Positions 53,761-64,000 of a stretch of 64,000 nt of DNA are shown piece after piece. A model generated the notes under the pieces. The model did not search any database. It saw only the letters and a list, made by a program, of their open reading frames with translations, and was not told where the DNA came from. The stretch is from Chinchilla lanigera. Taxonomy: Eukaryota; Chordata; Mammalia; Rodentia; Chinchillidae. How positions within the stretch are numbered: the stretch's first letter is position 1; the number at the start of each line of letters is the position of its first letter. The translations under genes and the position numbers were made by a program. The DNA is taken from contig NW_004955415.1 of NCBI RefSeq assembly GCF_000276665.1, positions 31,157,619 to 31,221,618 of the forward strand, given 5' to 3'.

Positions 53761-54945
53761 CCATATACATACGCACATGAATTCACAATGTACATTCTCT
53801 CTCAGGGTTCTCAGGCACTGGCAGGAAAGCAGTGACAAACAAGGACTTTTCTGTGCATAGTCCATAAGTGAAGGCTTCCAAGCCCAAGCACAATCTCCCT
53901 CCGTCTGTCTGGAGACCAGGTCAGCAGGGAGCTCCTGTCCGAGTCTCCTTTTCACACGCAGGATGCAATCAGTGCTCCAGGCACCCGTCAGATGGGCCAG
54001 TGGGGACGCAGCAGGCTGGCGGTTCTGAGCTCACCATCCACCCTCGACTCTAAGACCTTGAGCCAGGGTCCGCACCGCATGGCTCTTAGCCTGAGGGCCG
54101 CTTCCTGAATCTGCAGCCCAGCAGCCAGAAGCACAGGGGAGTCAAGTCCGGACCCACAGCCGTCTGGTGCAGGTGGAAGCCCCAGCCCCTCGGCCTGAGG
54201 CTCTGCATCTAGGAGCCCACAGTGAGGTGATGCCAGTCTGAGGAAACTGGACTGGGCAGGAAGCTGGAGCTGAACCAGCCAGGAAAAAAGTTCAAAGTGA
54301 GGTTGTGCCTGGCAGGAGCAGGGCAGCACTGTAGGGCGCAGACAACTGGGAGCCTCCTGGCTGCTTAGGCTGGGATAGGGTACAGGGGCCAAGAGAACCA
54401 GAGGGGAGAAGAAAGAGCCAGGAGCAAGTCTGCTCCAACAAAACACAGAACATGGGGAGGCCTCACCAGCCCAGGTCACTGGACATCAGCCAGTGGGCAC
54501 TCCCCAAGAGGCCAGCTTAGCCCTGTGGGCATGCCATCCTAAAGCAAGGCAGCTCTTTCTGCTCATGACCAAATTTTGGTGCCTTCTGCACCACGCTCCT
54601 GCAGTGGATGTAGCCAAGAAGCTTCAGCTGGCCACAAAACAACCTTGCAACAGTGACTAGGAACTTCCCCTAGGAGTGAGGCTCCGAGCAGCGGTGACCT
54701 CAAGCCAGCCCAGCCCTGGCATCCCAGACAGGGAAGACCAGGTTGCATTATATCACAAGCCATCCTCAGCAAAAGCACCCATGCAGTGACACTGGAATCC
54801 AGGTTACACCCATGGGGAGAGGACCCAGGCTCAGCACAAAAAGAGGAGACCCAGGCTCAGCCTGCTGCCTCTGCCCTTCTACCTGAGTAGGCTTCATCCT
54901 CCTTTCCAGGGCTCTCCACAGCTGCCAGCCCTAACTCTTTCTCCT
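53761..54945. other. Unique sequence
   Basis: No gene or repeat recognised. A reverse open frame at 53,988-54,479 has no recognisable domain. Confidence 0.45.
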
Positions 54946-54949
54946 GTGT

Positions 54950-55262
54950 GGTTTTCAGAGCACATGTCTGGAGCCAGAACCCTGGGCTGGGAACCTGGAC
55001 ATGAAAATGATTTCAGGCAAGTTGTTTAAATTGTTTACGTCTTTGGGGGCTGGGGATTTAGCTCAGCGGTACAGTGCCTGCCTGGCAAGTGCAAGGTCAT
55101 GAGTTCAATTCCCGGTACCGGAAAAAAAACAAAATAAACAAACAACAACAAAAGAAATTTGTTTACGTCTTGTGTCTCAGGTTTCTTGTCTAGAAAATGA
55201 AGGTAATAATTGTCTCTCTGAGTAAATTTGAAGAGTACATGTGTCAAAGCAAAGCAACCAGG
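54950..55262 (+). repeat. MIR SINE split by an ID-type SINE
   Basis: GGAGCCAGAACCCTGGGCTG and TTCAGGCAAGTTGTTTAAAT before the SINE, then GTGTCTCAGGTTTCTTGTC and GAAAATGAAGGTAATAATTG after it, are MIR in order. Confidence 0.7.
55031..55171 (+). mobile_element. Young ID-type SINE nested in MIR
   Basis: The body (55,044-55,158), from GGGGGCTGGGGATTTAGCTC to TTCCCGGTACCGG, has a (CAA)n tail. A perfect 13-bp duplication TTGTTTACGTCTT flanks it. Confidence 0.96.
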
Positions 55263-55469
55263 CAGATATAGCTCAACCAAGTAATCAAAGTTAGCATCAC
55301 CAGTAGTGAGATGCACTGGTGTCAGGGGGCTCCTTACAGGCATGCTGAGGAGAAACCGTCACTTCTCTGGCACTGTCACCTGCCACACACAGCCTAGACC
55401 TAGCTGTGAGGAAACACCAGGCCAGCCACGTTAAGAAGTGCCTCAGGCCTTCCCTCTTGCTGCAGCAGA

Positions 55470-55795
55470 ACTCCCAAAACATACAGGGTTTGGCCAGTGT
55501 GGAAGGCATGATCCAAGCTGTGGTGCTGCGGAGCTGGTGGGACATCTGGAGTGGGGCCTGGTGGGAGGAGTTGGGCCAGTGGGAACATGCCCTTGAAGGG
55601 GACATGGGGCCCCTGTGCCTCTTGTCCCTCTCTTCTTCCTGTCCCCCATGAGGCGAATAGCGCCCTCCGCATGGGCTCCCACCACGATCTCTGCCTTCCC
55701 ACCAGCCCAAAACAACAGCCACTGACCAGGGACTGAAGACTCTGCCATCCTGGGAAAAATAAGCCTTTCCTCCACTGAAACTCAAGATCTCTGGT
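55470..55795 (+). mobile_element. MaLR-type LTR remnant, probable
   Basis: GGTGGGACATCTGGAGTGGG, GGTGGGAGGAGTTGGGCCAG, TCTTCCTGTCCCCC and AAAATAAGCCTTTCCTCC follow the usual MaLR LTR order. It abuts a reversed copy. Confidence 0.5.
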
Positions 55796-56130
55796 ATCTG
55801 CCCTGGTGATGGAAAGAAACAAGGTTTATTTTGGCTTCCTGGAGGTCATGTGCAGGCTTCTTGTGAGGGTTGCCTGCTGCTCTCAACCCATGGCAGAAAG
55901 CGGAAGAGCAGAGGCGCAGTGCTGAGGAGAGGACAGGCAGAAACCGAGGGGAACAGACTTGCTTCCATAGCAACCCCTCTCAGTGACCCATCCAGTCCAG
56001 GAGGAGAGCACTCCTGTGAGAAAGGCATTCATCTCTCCCAGGGGCCCAGTCACCTCCCAAAGACCCCGTCACCTCTCCACACTGGCACACTGGAGGCCAA
56101 GTTTCACGTGGGATTTGAAGGGTACAAACT
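55796..56130 (-). mobile_element. MaLR-like LTR remnant (reversed)
   Basis: GATGGAAAGAAACAAGGTTT, TCAACCCATGGCAGAAAGC and GGGCCCAGTCACCTCCC are reversed, matching the other copies in the window. Confidence 0.55.
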
Positions 56131-56360
56131 GCCTCAGGACCCTTGTTTGCCACTGAGTAGCTGGCTCATTCACTGCAAGGCAGGGAGGTGAAAGGCAAAG
56201 AGAGACCGAAGAACTCTTCTGGGTGGAAAAACAGTGAAACAGACAATTAAATATAGCAACCCTGGGCCATCTCTGACCAGAAAGGAAGAAGAGGAAAGGA
56301 AAGGAGCTTCTGTTCTGCTTTGGTTTGCTCTCTAAAAGACACCGCTGGCATAACCAGTAA
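56131..56360. other. Unique sequence
   Basis: No gene or repeat recognised. Confidence 0.4.
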
Positions 56361-56361
56361 A

Positions 56362-56437
<76 letters not shown>
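56362..56437. repeat. (TG)n(AG)n microsatellite
   Basis: About 21 TG units are followed directly by about 16 AG units. Confidence 0.97.
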
Positions 56438-56439
<2 letters not shown>

Positions 56440-56605
56440 CTAGGGACTGAATGCAGGGCCTTGCACATACTATGCAAGCACTCTACCACTAAGCTACACC
56501 TTCAGCCTTTTTTATGTTTTTCTTTTAACTTCATTTTGAGACAAGATCTCACTAAAGTGCCTAGACTGACCTGGAATTTGCGATCTTCCTGTCCCAGCAG
56601 GCACA
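56438..56605 (-). repeat. B1-ID dimeric SINE (reversed)
   Basis: An ID half (GGACTAGGGACTGAATGCAG to CCACTAAGCTACACC) is followed by a B1 half (TTGAGACAAGATCTCACTAA to GCGATCTTCCTGTCCC). Confidence 0.85.
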
Positions 56606-57340
56606 GTGCCAAGCAGGCCTAGAGAGCGTCACCCCAGGAGAGAGGCTGCAGGGTCAGAGAAGAGGGTGGTGGGTACCAGGGCTCCATGTAGCGAAGGACA
56701 GGACCTGGAGCGACAGCAGAAGCACAAGGACCCCACTGAAACGGGCGTTTTCTGAGTTCTACACAAGATCAGTGTGGATCTCTGAAGGTGAGCAGACAGG
56801 AGGTGGCCTGTGATCAGGACAATCACTGCATCACCCTCTCTCACCGCAAAGGGTCGCACACTCCCGGACCTCCATGCAGCATCAGTGCACCAGGCACCCT
56901 TGGCAGGGTGTCTGGGTCATACCTGGGGTCCCAGGAGGGCTGTGGCCAGGAGGGACTGTCAGGTGCTGGCTGTGCCTTTGTCCTGAAGGGCTGCTGGTGA
57001 CACAGGTGTGAACCTGTGAGAAAGCCACCGAGCCCTGGAGATGTGTGCGATTTATTGACAGTAAACGAGCTCAGTTTTAAAGGAGCTGTTAGCATCCGCT
57101 CTCTCTGTTCACCGTGATAGGACTCTCTCCAGGGTGTGCTGTTAAATGAAGAATGCGCACAGATGACCTCTACGGGACACGGACTGGGGCGGGCTGGCGG
57201 AGGAAGTACACATGTCTGCCCTGGCCTGGCTCTGGAGCGCTTTAGAAGGCTCCAGAAGGCTCCAGTGGAGGGCATGGGTGAGGCCCAGCCCCAGGAGAAG
57301 GAAGTAGGGTGAGGGGCTGGGACAAGAGAGGGATCGATCT
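56606..57340. other. Unique sequence
   Basis: No gene or repeat recognised. Confidence 0.45.
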
Positions 57341-57424
57341 GCTGGGGATATAGCTCAGTGGCATAAGTGCTTGCCTGGCAAGGCTGAGGTCATGAGTTCA
57401 ATTCCCAGTACAAAAACAAAAAGA
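57341..57424 (+). mobile_element. ID-type SINE
   Basis: GCTGGGGATATAGCTCAGTG to CAATTCCCAGTAC and a (CAAAAA)n tail, into which the next SINE has inserted. Confidence 0.93.
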
Positions 57425-57549
57425 GGGGGCTGGGGATTTAGCACAGCGGCAAAGCGCCTGCCTGGCAAGCGCAAGGTCCTGAGTTCGGTTCCCGGTACCG
57501 GAGAAAAACCAAAAAAAAAAAACAAAAAAAAAACCAAAAACAAAAAAAG
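57425..57549 (+). mobile_element. Young ID-type SINE, head-to-tail with the previous copy
   Basis: GGGGGCTGGGGATTTAGCAC to GGTTCCCGGTACCGG and a mixed A/C tail. The flanking A-rich tail of the older copy masks the target duplication. Confidence 0.95.
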
Positions 57550-57708
57550 AGAGTTTCTAAACCAGAGGAAGTAGACAGAGCAGGGACAGCGCCTCGTGGC
57601 CTTTAACCTCCAGGTTCCATCGCCATTTGAAGCTAAGTTCCTGAGGGATGAGGGCACACAGACATGTTCTGAGGAGACTCTTTCTGCAGTAGTGTTTTTC
57701 TCCATAAG

Positions 57709-57810
57709 CCAAACATGTCTAGCTAGGGATATAGCTCAGTGGCACAAGTGCCTGCCTGGAGAGCACATGGTCCTGAGCTCGATCCTTGGTACAAAGAAAA
57801 AATGTCTGAG
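57709..57810 (+). mobile_element. ID-type SINE, diverged
   Basis: AGCTAGGGATATAGCTCAGT to GATCCTTGGTAC, then AAAGAAAA. The flanks contain AAACATGTCT and AAAAATGTCT. Confidence 0.9.
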
Positions 57811-57919
57811 TCCCATGTCAGACACTGGGCTTGTCCCACAGCCCACGTTTATGAAAGTGTTTAAAGCACCCAGAGTTTAAAGCAGGCAAGCACCCATTAA
57901 TTTCTTAACACTGCCACAG

Positions 57920-58035
57920 CCGTGCTCCATGGCATGGGCCCATAGTCATAGTTGAGGCAGGAGGGTCACTCAAGCCTAAGAGCTCAGGACCACCCTGGGC
58001 AACATGGTGAGACTCCATCTCGAAAAACAGAATAG
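57920..58035 (+). repeat. Old monomeric Alu/B1-like SINE, 5' part diverged
   Basis: CATAGTTGAGGCAGGAGGGT, CTGGGCAACATGGTGAGAC and CTCCATCTCGAAAAAC are seen. Confidence 0.75.
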
Positions 58036-58197
58036 GCATACAGTATACCTATTTGGGAGACCTCTCCTGTGAGGAAACCTGTGAAATCATGGTTTTTGAT
58101 GTCTTACCTCTTGTGCTACACTGCCTCCTAGCGTCCCTTTAACAAATGATACCAAATACTACATTCACAAGTGAATTCAGAACTACACAAGGGAATT

Positions 58198-58385
58198 AAT
58201 AAGGCTGGAGCTGGCTGGGCGTGGTGGTGCACACCTGTAATCCCAGCACTTGGGAGGCTGAGGCAGGATTGCTGTGAGTTCAAGGCCAGCCTGGGCTATA
58301 CATAGTGAGTTCAGGACCAACCTGAACTACATAGCAAGAGCATAGCAAGAACCCATCTCAATAAATAAATAAATAAGGCTGGAGC
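58198..58385 (+). mobile_element. B1 SINE with 29-bp duplication
   Basis: The body (58,212-58,371) ends in (AAAT)n. It is flanked by a perfect 14-bp duplication AATAAGGCTGGAGC. Confidence 0.96.
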
Positions 58386-58417
58386 AAAGCTATTTTATTG
58401 TAATTAAAAAGTATATT

Positions 58418-58534
58418 AGAAATGCTGGGCTGGGGATTTAGCTCAGTGGCAAAGCACCTGCCTGGCAAGCGCAAGGTCGTGAGTTCGATTCCTGGTACTG
58501 GAGAAAAACCAAAAAAAAAAAAAAAAGAAATGCT
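58418..58534 (+). mobile_element. Young ID-type SINE
   Basis: GGGCTGGGGATTTAGCTCAG to CGATTCCTGGTACTGG plus a poly(A). A perfect 9-bp duplication AGAAATGCT flanks it. Confidence 0.95.
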
Positions 58535-59080
58535 TGTACATGCATAAAATACCTCTTGAACTGTGAGCAGTAGTTCCTAGGAACAGGAGTGGGTGGCTGG
58601 GAAACCATCACAGGACACTACTGTGTATCTGTGAAGTTGTGAACCAGGCGATGTATTGCTACCTGGAAAAAAACAGCAAAATTTTCAAAAGAAAAAATGT
58701 GATTATTAAATTTTGAGGGTAGACTTCATTCATAGGTTCACGAGTATCGTGAGCACTTATCAACGCTTTCTATGGGCTGGGCGCCCTCTGGAAGCCAAGG
58801 AAAGGAAAACAGACACCTTCTACCTTCTTGGAGTCTGGGCTTCTGACCTGGGCTGGGTGTCTGAGGCTCAGCACTGAAGTCTGAGTGTCAGGGCACAAAG
58901 TGATCTAGCAGGCACTTTACTCACATCTCCCAGACCCACATAAAACTTGCAGTCAGCTGGCAGAGACAGGGCTGAGAACGCAGATGGGGTCTCAGGGAGT
59001 GCCTGAGCTCGGGCAGCACCAGGTTCACTCCCTGGCCACAGGACAGCCATGGGGAAATTCACCACTGAAAAAGTTCACTT
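58535..59080. other. Unique sequence
   Basis: No gene recognised. Confidence 0.4.
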
Positions 59081-59439
59081 CAATATTAACTCAAAATTTA
59101 AAACATATTTCTGAACATTTGGAACACAGAAGCCAAATACTGACATTTTAAAAATCCTTCAAACTCACAATACAAAGATACAGCACAGTAAAATATATGG
59201 CTAGAGAAAAAGTAGCACTTAGAAAGAAACGTAAAGCTGTAAATGTGCTTATTAGAAGAAAAGACCAGCTGAAAATTGGTGAAATAAATATTTGGCTAAA
59301 ACTAGAGAAGTAGAAAGTACAAGAAAAAAAATAATAAAAATGAAAGAAATTTTAAAATATAAAGTAAGACATTATAGAGTTCAACAAAGCCCACAGTTAG
59401 TTCTTTGTGCAGGGGAAGTCACAAAATTTACAAGTTTCA

Positions 59440-59570
59440 GCCAGGTGTGTGGGTACAGGCCTGTAACCTCAGCACTTGGGACGCTGAGGATCTCTGCCAG
59501 TTCAAGGCCAACCTGAACTATATAGTGAGTCCTGTCTCAAAAAAAAAAAAAAAAATGTACAAGTTTCTGT
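59440..59570 (+). repeat. B1 SINE, nested in L1
   Basis: GCCAGGTGTGTGGGTACAGG to GTGAGTCCTGTCTCAAAA. The flanks TTTACAAGTTTC and TGTACAAGTTTC form an imperfect duplication. Confidence 0.92.
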
Positions 59571-59984
59571 AAGTATTGATCAATTAAAGAAATGGTACAA
59601 GTAAATAATATTCTGAGTGAAATAGAGGGCGTAACTGCAAATGCTGAGAAGATAAGGGGTGAATAATGTTATGTGAAAGCTGAAAACAGGTAAAAGGGGG
59701 AAATCCCTAAAAGGGTACTAAAGTTGCCTGCAAAAGAAATAGAAAACTGAGTTATTAGAAATGGAATCTGCAGTTTAAATGTCTCCCATAGAAAATGTAC
59801 ATATTCCATCAAGTACTCAAGAAACAGAAAATTCAAACATTAAACACTGGAAAGATTTAAAACCAGAAAATCTCCAACTCATTTTGTAAAGCTAAAGTAA
59901 GCCTGATGGCAAATCCAAGAAAATATAAGAAAGAAAATTGCAAGCCAATCTCTTTCATGAATATTCAAGGAAAGTATCTAGTAG

Positions 59985-60165
59985 GGCACAGTGGCCTGTG
60001 ATCTCAGCTACCCAGGAGGCTGAGGCAGGAGAATCAAAAGTTTGAAGCGAACCTGGGCAATATTGTGAGGCCATCTCACACTAAAAAGTGGAAAGAGCCG
60101 GGGATGTAGTGGTAGAGTGCTGCCTACCTGCACAGGTTCAATCCCTAGCACCGCCAGAGGAGGAG
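59985..60165 (+). repeat. B1-ID dimeric SINE, nested in L1
   Basis: A B1 half (AGTAGGGCACAGTGGCCTG to GTGAGGCCATCTCACAC) is followed by an ID half (GAGCCGGGGATGTAGTGGTA to CAATCCCTAGCACCGCC). Confidence 0.85.
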
Positions 60166-60326
60166 AGGAGACTAAACAAATAAGCAAACTGCCTAAACCC
60201 AGTGTTAGAAAACCAAATCCAGCACTATAGAAAAAACAACACACACACTTTGTAATAGTATAAGTCATTCAACATTAGAATGGAGCAAAATTAAATGATT
60301 ACCTCAACAGATAAAATGCACAAAAT

Positions 60327-60463
60327 AAAATTCAATACTCAGGGGCTGGGGATTTAGCTCAGCGGGACAGCGCCTGCCTGGCAAGCACAAGGTCGTGAGT
60401 TCGATTGCTGGTACCAGAAAAAAATTTAAAAAAAAAAAAATTTTTTTAAAAATTCAATACTCA
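60327..60463 (+). mobile_element. Young ID-type SINE, nested in L1
   Basis: The body starts at 60,342 (GGGGCTGGGGATTTAGCTCA) and has an A/T-rich tail. A perfect 15-bp duplication AAAATTCAATACTCA flanks it (60,327-60,341 and 60,449-60,463). Confidence 0.96.
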
Positions 60464-60545
60464 TTAGTGACTCAAAAAAACAAACTAGAAAAAAGATTTT
60501 TCTTGATTGACAGCAAATCAGACTTAATGGTGAATGTGAAAGGCC

Positions 60546-61040
60546 ATCAGGGAGAGAGGACCTGGCAAATCAGCAGGACAATGCAGTCATACCTCCCTCC
60601 TGACTTGGATACTTCATGAAGCACCCAGAACATGACTCACCTGTTACAGCTACACTTCCTGCTTCAGCCTGCTTAGCATCACAGCACAAAGTGACCTCAA
60701 TGGACCATTCATCTATGCCTAAAGTGACCACATAACGGGCAACATGGCAGGCGGGATGATACAGCCCAGCCTCCCTTTGGCCAGCACAAGTTCTCCCTGC
60801 CACCCTTCACATGTGTGCTGGGCTTTGGAGATGGCAAGGGAGCCACACACAGAGGCCCGGCTGCTCCAGAAAGCCGGAGGGAACAGGTTTGTCTGGAGAG
60901 GCAGTAGTACGTGATTATGGACTTCAGAAACCAGACAAAGAAATCAGAGAAGCAACTGACATGTTTTACTTAGTTTACTATCAAAATCACCTGAGTGATG
61001 AAAATCTCATATTAAATAGTCCCCAAAAACAAATCCTGAG
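60546..61040. other. Unique sequence
   Basis: No gene or repeat recognised. Confidence 0.4.
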
Positions 61041-61110
61041 AAAGCACTTGGGCATAAGTTTATTTGGGAGGTGACCCCAGGAAACAGCAGCAGAGGAAAG
61101 GAAAAAAGCC
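61041..61110. repeat. Dispersed repeat fragment shared with 61,868-61,945
   Basis: AAGTTTATTTGGGAGGTGAC here and GTAGTTTATTTGGGAGCTGG at 61,913 share a block, and both continue with AGCAGC and purine-rich DNA. It is likely the reversed 3' end of an old LTR, but I cannot name it. Confidence 0.4.
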
Positions 61111-61481
61111 AATACAGTTGCACATGGGAGCACAGAGACCCCGTCCCCGGTGTGGACGTGCCAGAGAACTGCACTGCAGGAGGGAAGGGCCGGGGTCTCA
61201 CTCCTGTTGCTGGCCGAAGGCTGCTGCTAGGGTTATCACCCGGCACTTCCAGTTGCTGGACATTCTCGGCCAAAAGAAAGCAAAGCACTGATGTTGAGCA
61301 GCTCCAGCCACCCACAGTGTCCCAAGGCCCCTGGGATCCTGTCTCACTTGGCAGACAGAGCCGCAGCTATCTTCTTGCACTGGTGTAAGCAGATGAGCTT
61401 CCTCCACTCTTGGTCACTCTGGGTAACTAAAGCAGCTTAGACACTCATTTACTTCTTGCAAACTTTCTCAGGCATCAAAAG

Positions 61482-61635
61482 CAGCCGGGTATGGTGGCAC
61501 ATGACTGTAATCCCAGCACTCAGGAGGTTGAGGCAGGAGGATTGCTGTGAGTTGGAGACCAGCCTGGGTTACAAAGTGAGCTCAAGACCAGCCTAAAATG
61601 CATACTGAGACCCTGTCTCAAAAAAAAAAATCACC
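61482..61635 (+). repeat. B1 SINE with 29-bp duplication
   Basis: GCCGGGTATGGTGGCACATG to GAGACCCTGTCTCAAAA, with both 29-bp units. Confidence 0.95.
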
Positions 61636-62090
61636 AAAACCAAAAGCAGTGTCAGTCATACCTCCTTGCTTTTGGAGCACTTGCCTACGTTTCTGCTGGA
61701 GCCCACCATCTATCGTCTGACCCATCTCCTGCGTCCTGGTGCAGGAGCTAACGGGTTCCATCATCCACCTGCCAGGCTGACTGCTTCCTCCTGTGGACAA
61801 GAGAAAACATCAGACGTACTATAATTCACCCACTCATTCCTTCAGAAATACTTTGAATATTATCTTAATTTGGGTTTCCCCAAAGGCAGTCTGAGACGAA
61901 AGCTTGAAAGCAGGTAGTTTATTTGGGAGCTGGTACTTCAGCAGCAGGTGTGAGGAAGGGGAAAGAGTCCAGGAAGGAGGGAAAACAACCTGCAGGGGCC
62001 TCACTAACCCAGCACAAATCCTGCCTCTGGGAAGGGAAGCCTGAGGTGTTTATCTCATACTGGTAAGGGTTGCTGTGAAGCAGATTTGTT
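61636..62090. other. Unique sequence plus an old LTR-like fragment
   Basis: 61,868-61,945 contains TTGGGTTTCCCCAAAGGCAG and the shared block noted at 61,041. I see no gene. Confidence 0.4.
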
Positions 62091-62091
62091 G

Positions 62092-62565
62092 TGCATCGGT
62101 TACTAATTTGTCTGAGTCTGGGGAGACAGAACAATAATCTATGCAGAGCAGATTTATTGCTTACAACTAGGCAGCGAGAGACGGCAGAGCCCTGGGAGGC
62201 ATTGCTGGCCAGAGCCCAGTTGCTCAGGAAGCCCTCAAGGCAGAAGGTGTCTCAGCTGCGGCTTCCCTACCTGTGCCACTGATGGGGATGATGGAAAGCA
62301 GCCTGCCTGGGTTTTACACTCCAGGGACACAGACTCCCTGGGCAGCAGCACTGAAGGATATCCTCTTTCCAGATGGGGAACGCTGGAAACAGAACCTGGG
62401 ATGCCCTGCCCAGCGGTTCCTCCAGATGTTGCTCCAGAACGACAAGTAAGAAGGGGTTGTTCCACTGCAACTGGGAGAAGCCCTCCGTGGCTGCCCTGGG
62501 GGAAGGGACACTTCCTTGAGGCTCTAGAGGAATCCTGATGTGAGCCCTGGAGTAGCCCCAAGAGA
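62092..62565 (-). mobile_element. Possible solo LTR (reversed)
   Basis: On the reverse strand GTAAGCAATAAATCTGCTCT, then TTATTGTTCTGTCTCCCC and CAGACTCAG, look like the R/U5 end of a class I ERV LTR; AATAAA is at about 62,155. The 5' limit is not defined. Confidence 0.35.
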
Positions 62566-63185
62566 TGCTCTGAGGTGGCACAGAAGTCTCCACCACCACT
62601 GGAGAACTCAAGTCAGAGGTGGGCTAATGGACACAGGCACCATGGGCCAGACAGAGTGCTGGGAGCTTGTGTTTCAGCAGGGATGCAGAATACACCCGTA
62701 AGCAAGTCATCAAACGCGATCAGTGCTATGAAGGAAATGCATGACAGAAAATATTTGGAGAGGCCTTGGTATACAAAGTGGTCAAGCAGGTGCAGGTAAG
62801 CTGAGTCTTTAGGAATTAGAAAGAATCTACTAAGACCTTGTGGGGAAGCTTTCCAAGCAGTAAATTGTGTGTGCAAAACTTGCACACATTCTAGAACCTG
62901 TACAGTGAAACACAGTGACAGTGAGGAAATGATAAAGATGCTATGAGCCTGGCAGAAGCCGGGCCGGCACTGTTCCATGAACAGAGATTCCAAGATGCTA
63001 GAAAAATTGTAAAGTAAAACTGAGACGTAGCTTTGCAAGAGTTGGATTGGCAAAGGTCCTCCAAAGAACTGGGATGGTGATGGGGAGCCCACACCCTGCA
63101 CTACGCCTGCTGGAGAGTGAGTTAGGACAATGACTAGAGATAGTTCAGACGCATCTGTGCAGGATGTGCTTTAAAAGAGCATATC
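62566..63185. other. Unique sequence
   Basis: No gene recognised. A reverse open frame at 62,613-63,101 shows no domain. Confidence 0.4.
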
Positions 63186-63187
63186 TT

Positions 63188-63308
63188 GGCCGGGCATGGT
63201 GGCCACACCTGTAATCCCAGCACTTGGGAGGCTAAGGCAGGAGGATTACCACGAGTTCAAGGCCAGCCTGGGCTCTATAGCAAGACTCTATCTAAAAAAA
63301 AAAAAAAG
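63188..63308 (+). repeat. B1 SINE
   Basis: GGCCGGGCATGGTGGCCACA to AAGACTCTATCTAAAA. It has a single copy of the 29-bp unit. Confidence 0.93.
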
Positions 63309-63519
63309 TATATCCTTTACCATAGCCAGTTCCACTGCTGAGAATTTTTCCTATAGCTCTACCCACAGGCGTGCACAAAGATAGTCTTGGGATCCTGCAG
63401 CATCATAATAGCAAATAACTGGGAGAGACATTTAGGCTCCAGTGACAGGTGCTCACAGAGAAGGGTTTCTCAGGATGCACGCTCACTGCACACTGTCCCT
63501 GCATCCCGTAGGTTTAGCG

Positions 63520-63665
63520 TCACTGTCAGACACTCGGGAGGCTGAGGCAGAAGGGCTGTTGCAAATTCAAGACCAGCCTGGGCTACAAAGTGAGCTCAGG
63601 GCCAGCCTGAACTATATAGCAAAACCTTGTCTCAAAAAGACAAAACAAAATCAAAACAACAAAGC
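63520..63665 (+). repeat. B1 SINE, 5'-diverged
   Basis: GACACTCGGGAGGCTGAGGC to CAAAACCTTGTCTCAAAA, with both 29-bp units. The first 30 bases are lost or altered. Confidence 0.9.
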
Positions 63666-64000
63666 ATAATCATCAGAATGCCCTGTCTAGACCCTAACAT
63701 GGGTCCCCCACTGCAATTCCAGACCCCACGATGGCCACACCATCCCAGGGTCCTACAGACGGGGCAGTCCTCCCGCCAGGCCAGCTCACCCACGCCTCAG
63801 TGGCCACGTGCCACGTGGGAGTGCGCTTCTGGGCCAGACAATCAAGTGGCAGCCCAGTGCAAGGGCATCCTGGGACGGAACCCAGCTTGGGGGATATTTG
63901 TGCAGCCCCACCGGGCAGGATCTTTTAGGACCAACTGAGTCAAGAGCTGGCAGCCTGCGCAGCTTCTAGGAAGCCATGAATAAATGGGGTCAAGAGTGCG
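63666..64000. other. Unique sequence to the window end
   Basis: No gene or repeat recognised. Confidence 0.4.

Larger units (their letters stand above)
59081..60545 (+). mobile_element. Old L1 ORF2 fragment with nested SINEs
   Basis: The blocks CTAGAGAAAAAGTAGCACTT, GTGCTTATTAGAAGAAAAGA, GCAAGCCAATCTCTTTCATG and CTTAATGGTGAATGTGAAAG are in L1 ORF2 order. SINEs at 59,440, 59,985 and 60,342 interrupt it. There is no open frame of note. Confidence 0.75.

Noticed and set aside
62613..63101. 162-codon reverse frame with hydrophobic segments
   Set aside because: No recognisable domain. The hydrophobicity comes from reading purine-rich DNA in reverse.

Overview
The window is mammalian nuclear DNA, almost certainly from a rodent. 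It is packed with 7SL-derived B1 SINEs carrying the 29-bp internal duplication known from the mouse-related rodent clade, tRNA-derived ID SINEs, and older B1-ID dimers. The youngest ID-type copies share a diagnostic body (GCCTGCCTGGCAAGCGCAAG, ending GGTACCGG plus an A-rich tail) that is neither the murid nor the squirrel form. A castorimorph such as a beaver, or a relative, fits best; this species call is inference.

Only one protein-coding gene is supported: VSX1, a paired-type homeodomain and CVC-domain transcription factor of retinal bipolar cells. It lies on the minus strand at 17,834-23,100 as five coding exons. All four introns have GT-AG ends and the phases join to an open 303-codon frame. 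Exon 1 sits in a CpG island with a TATA-like element just upstream. The protein is shorter than human VSX1, mostly through loss of the proline/leucine-rich second half of exon 1.

Downstream of VSX1, at 13.1-14.9 kb, lie an endogenous betaretrovirus-like remnant (env TM segment plus 3' LTR), a second CpG island with a good plus-strand splice donor, and a cluster of ETS, CCAAT and GC-box motifs. This looks like an unassigned promoter region.

The rest is intergenic. 0-13 kb holds SINEs, MaLR-like LTRs, an L1 scrap, a gammaretrovirus-like gag/pro scrap, an unclassified three-unit repeat and a MER2/Tigger-like element. 25.1-30.1 kb is an old L1 (ORF2 to 3' UTR) with several younger insertions nested in it. 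30-49 kb is mostly unique sequence with SINEs, a 32-bp minisatellite, a second LTR of the 13-kb family and three AT-rich, homeobox-site-rich stretches that may be conserved non-coding elements. 49.4-51.8 kb is a minus-strand L1 broken by MaLR LTRs. 52.9-53.8 kb is a Tigger-like DNA transposon. 53-64 kb is SINE-dense with another L1 piece. Two assembly gaps (15,215-15,454 and 31,475-31,574) are present. I saw no tRNA or rRNA genes, no CRISPR arrays, and no evidence of a wholly new biological system.
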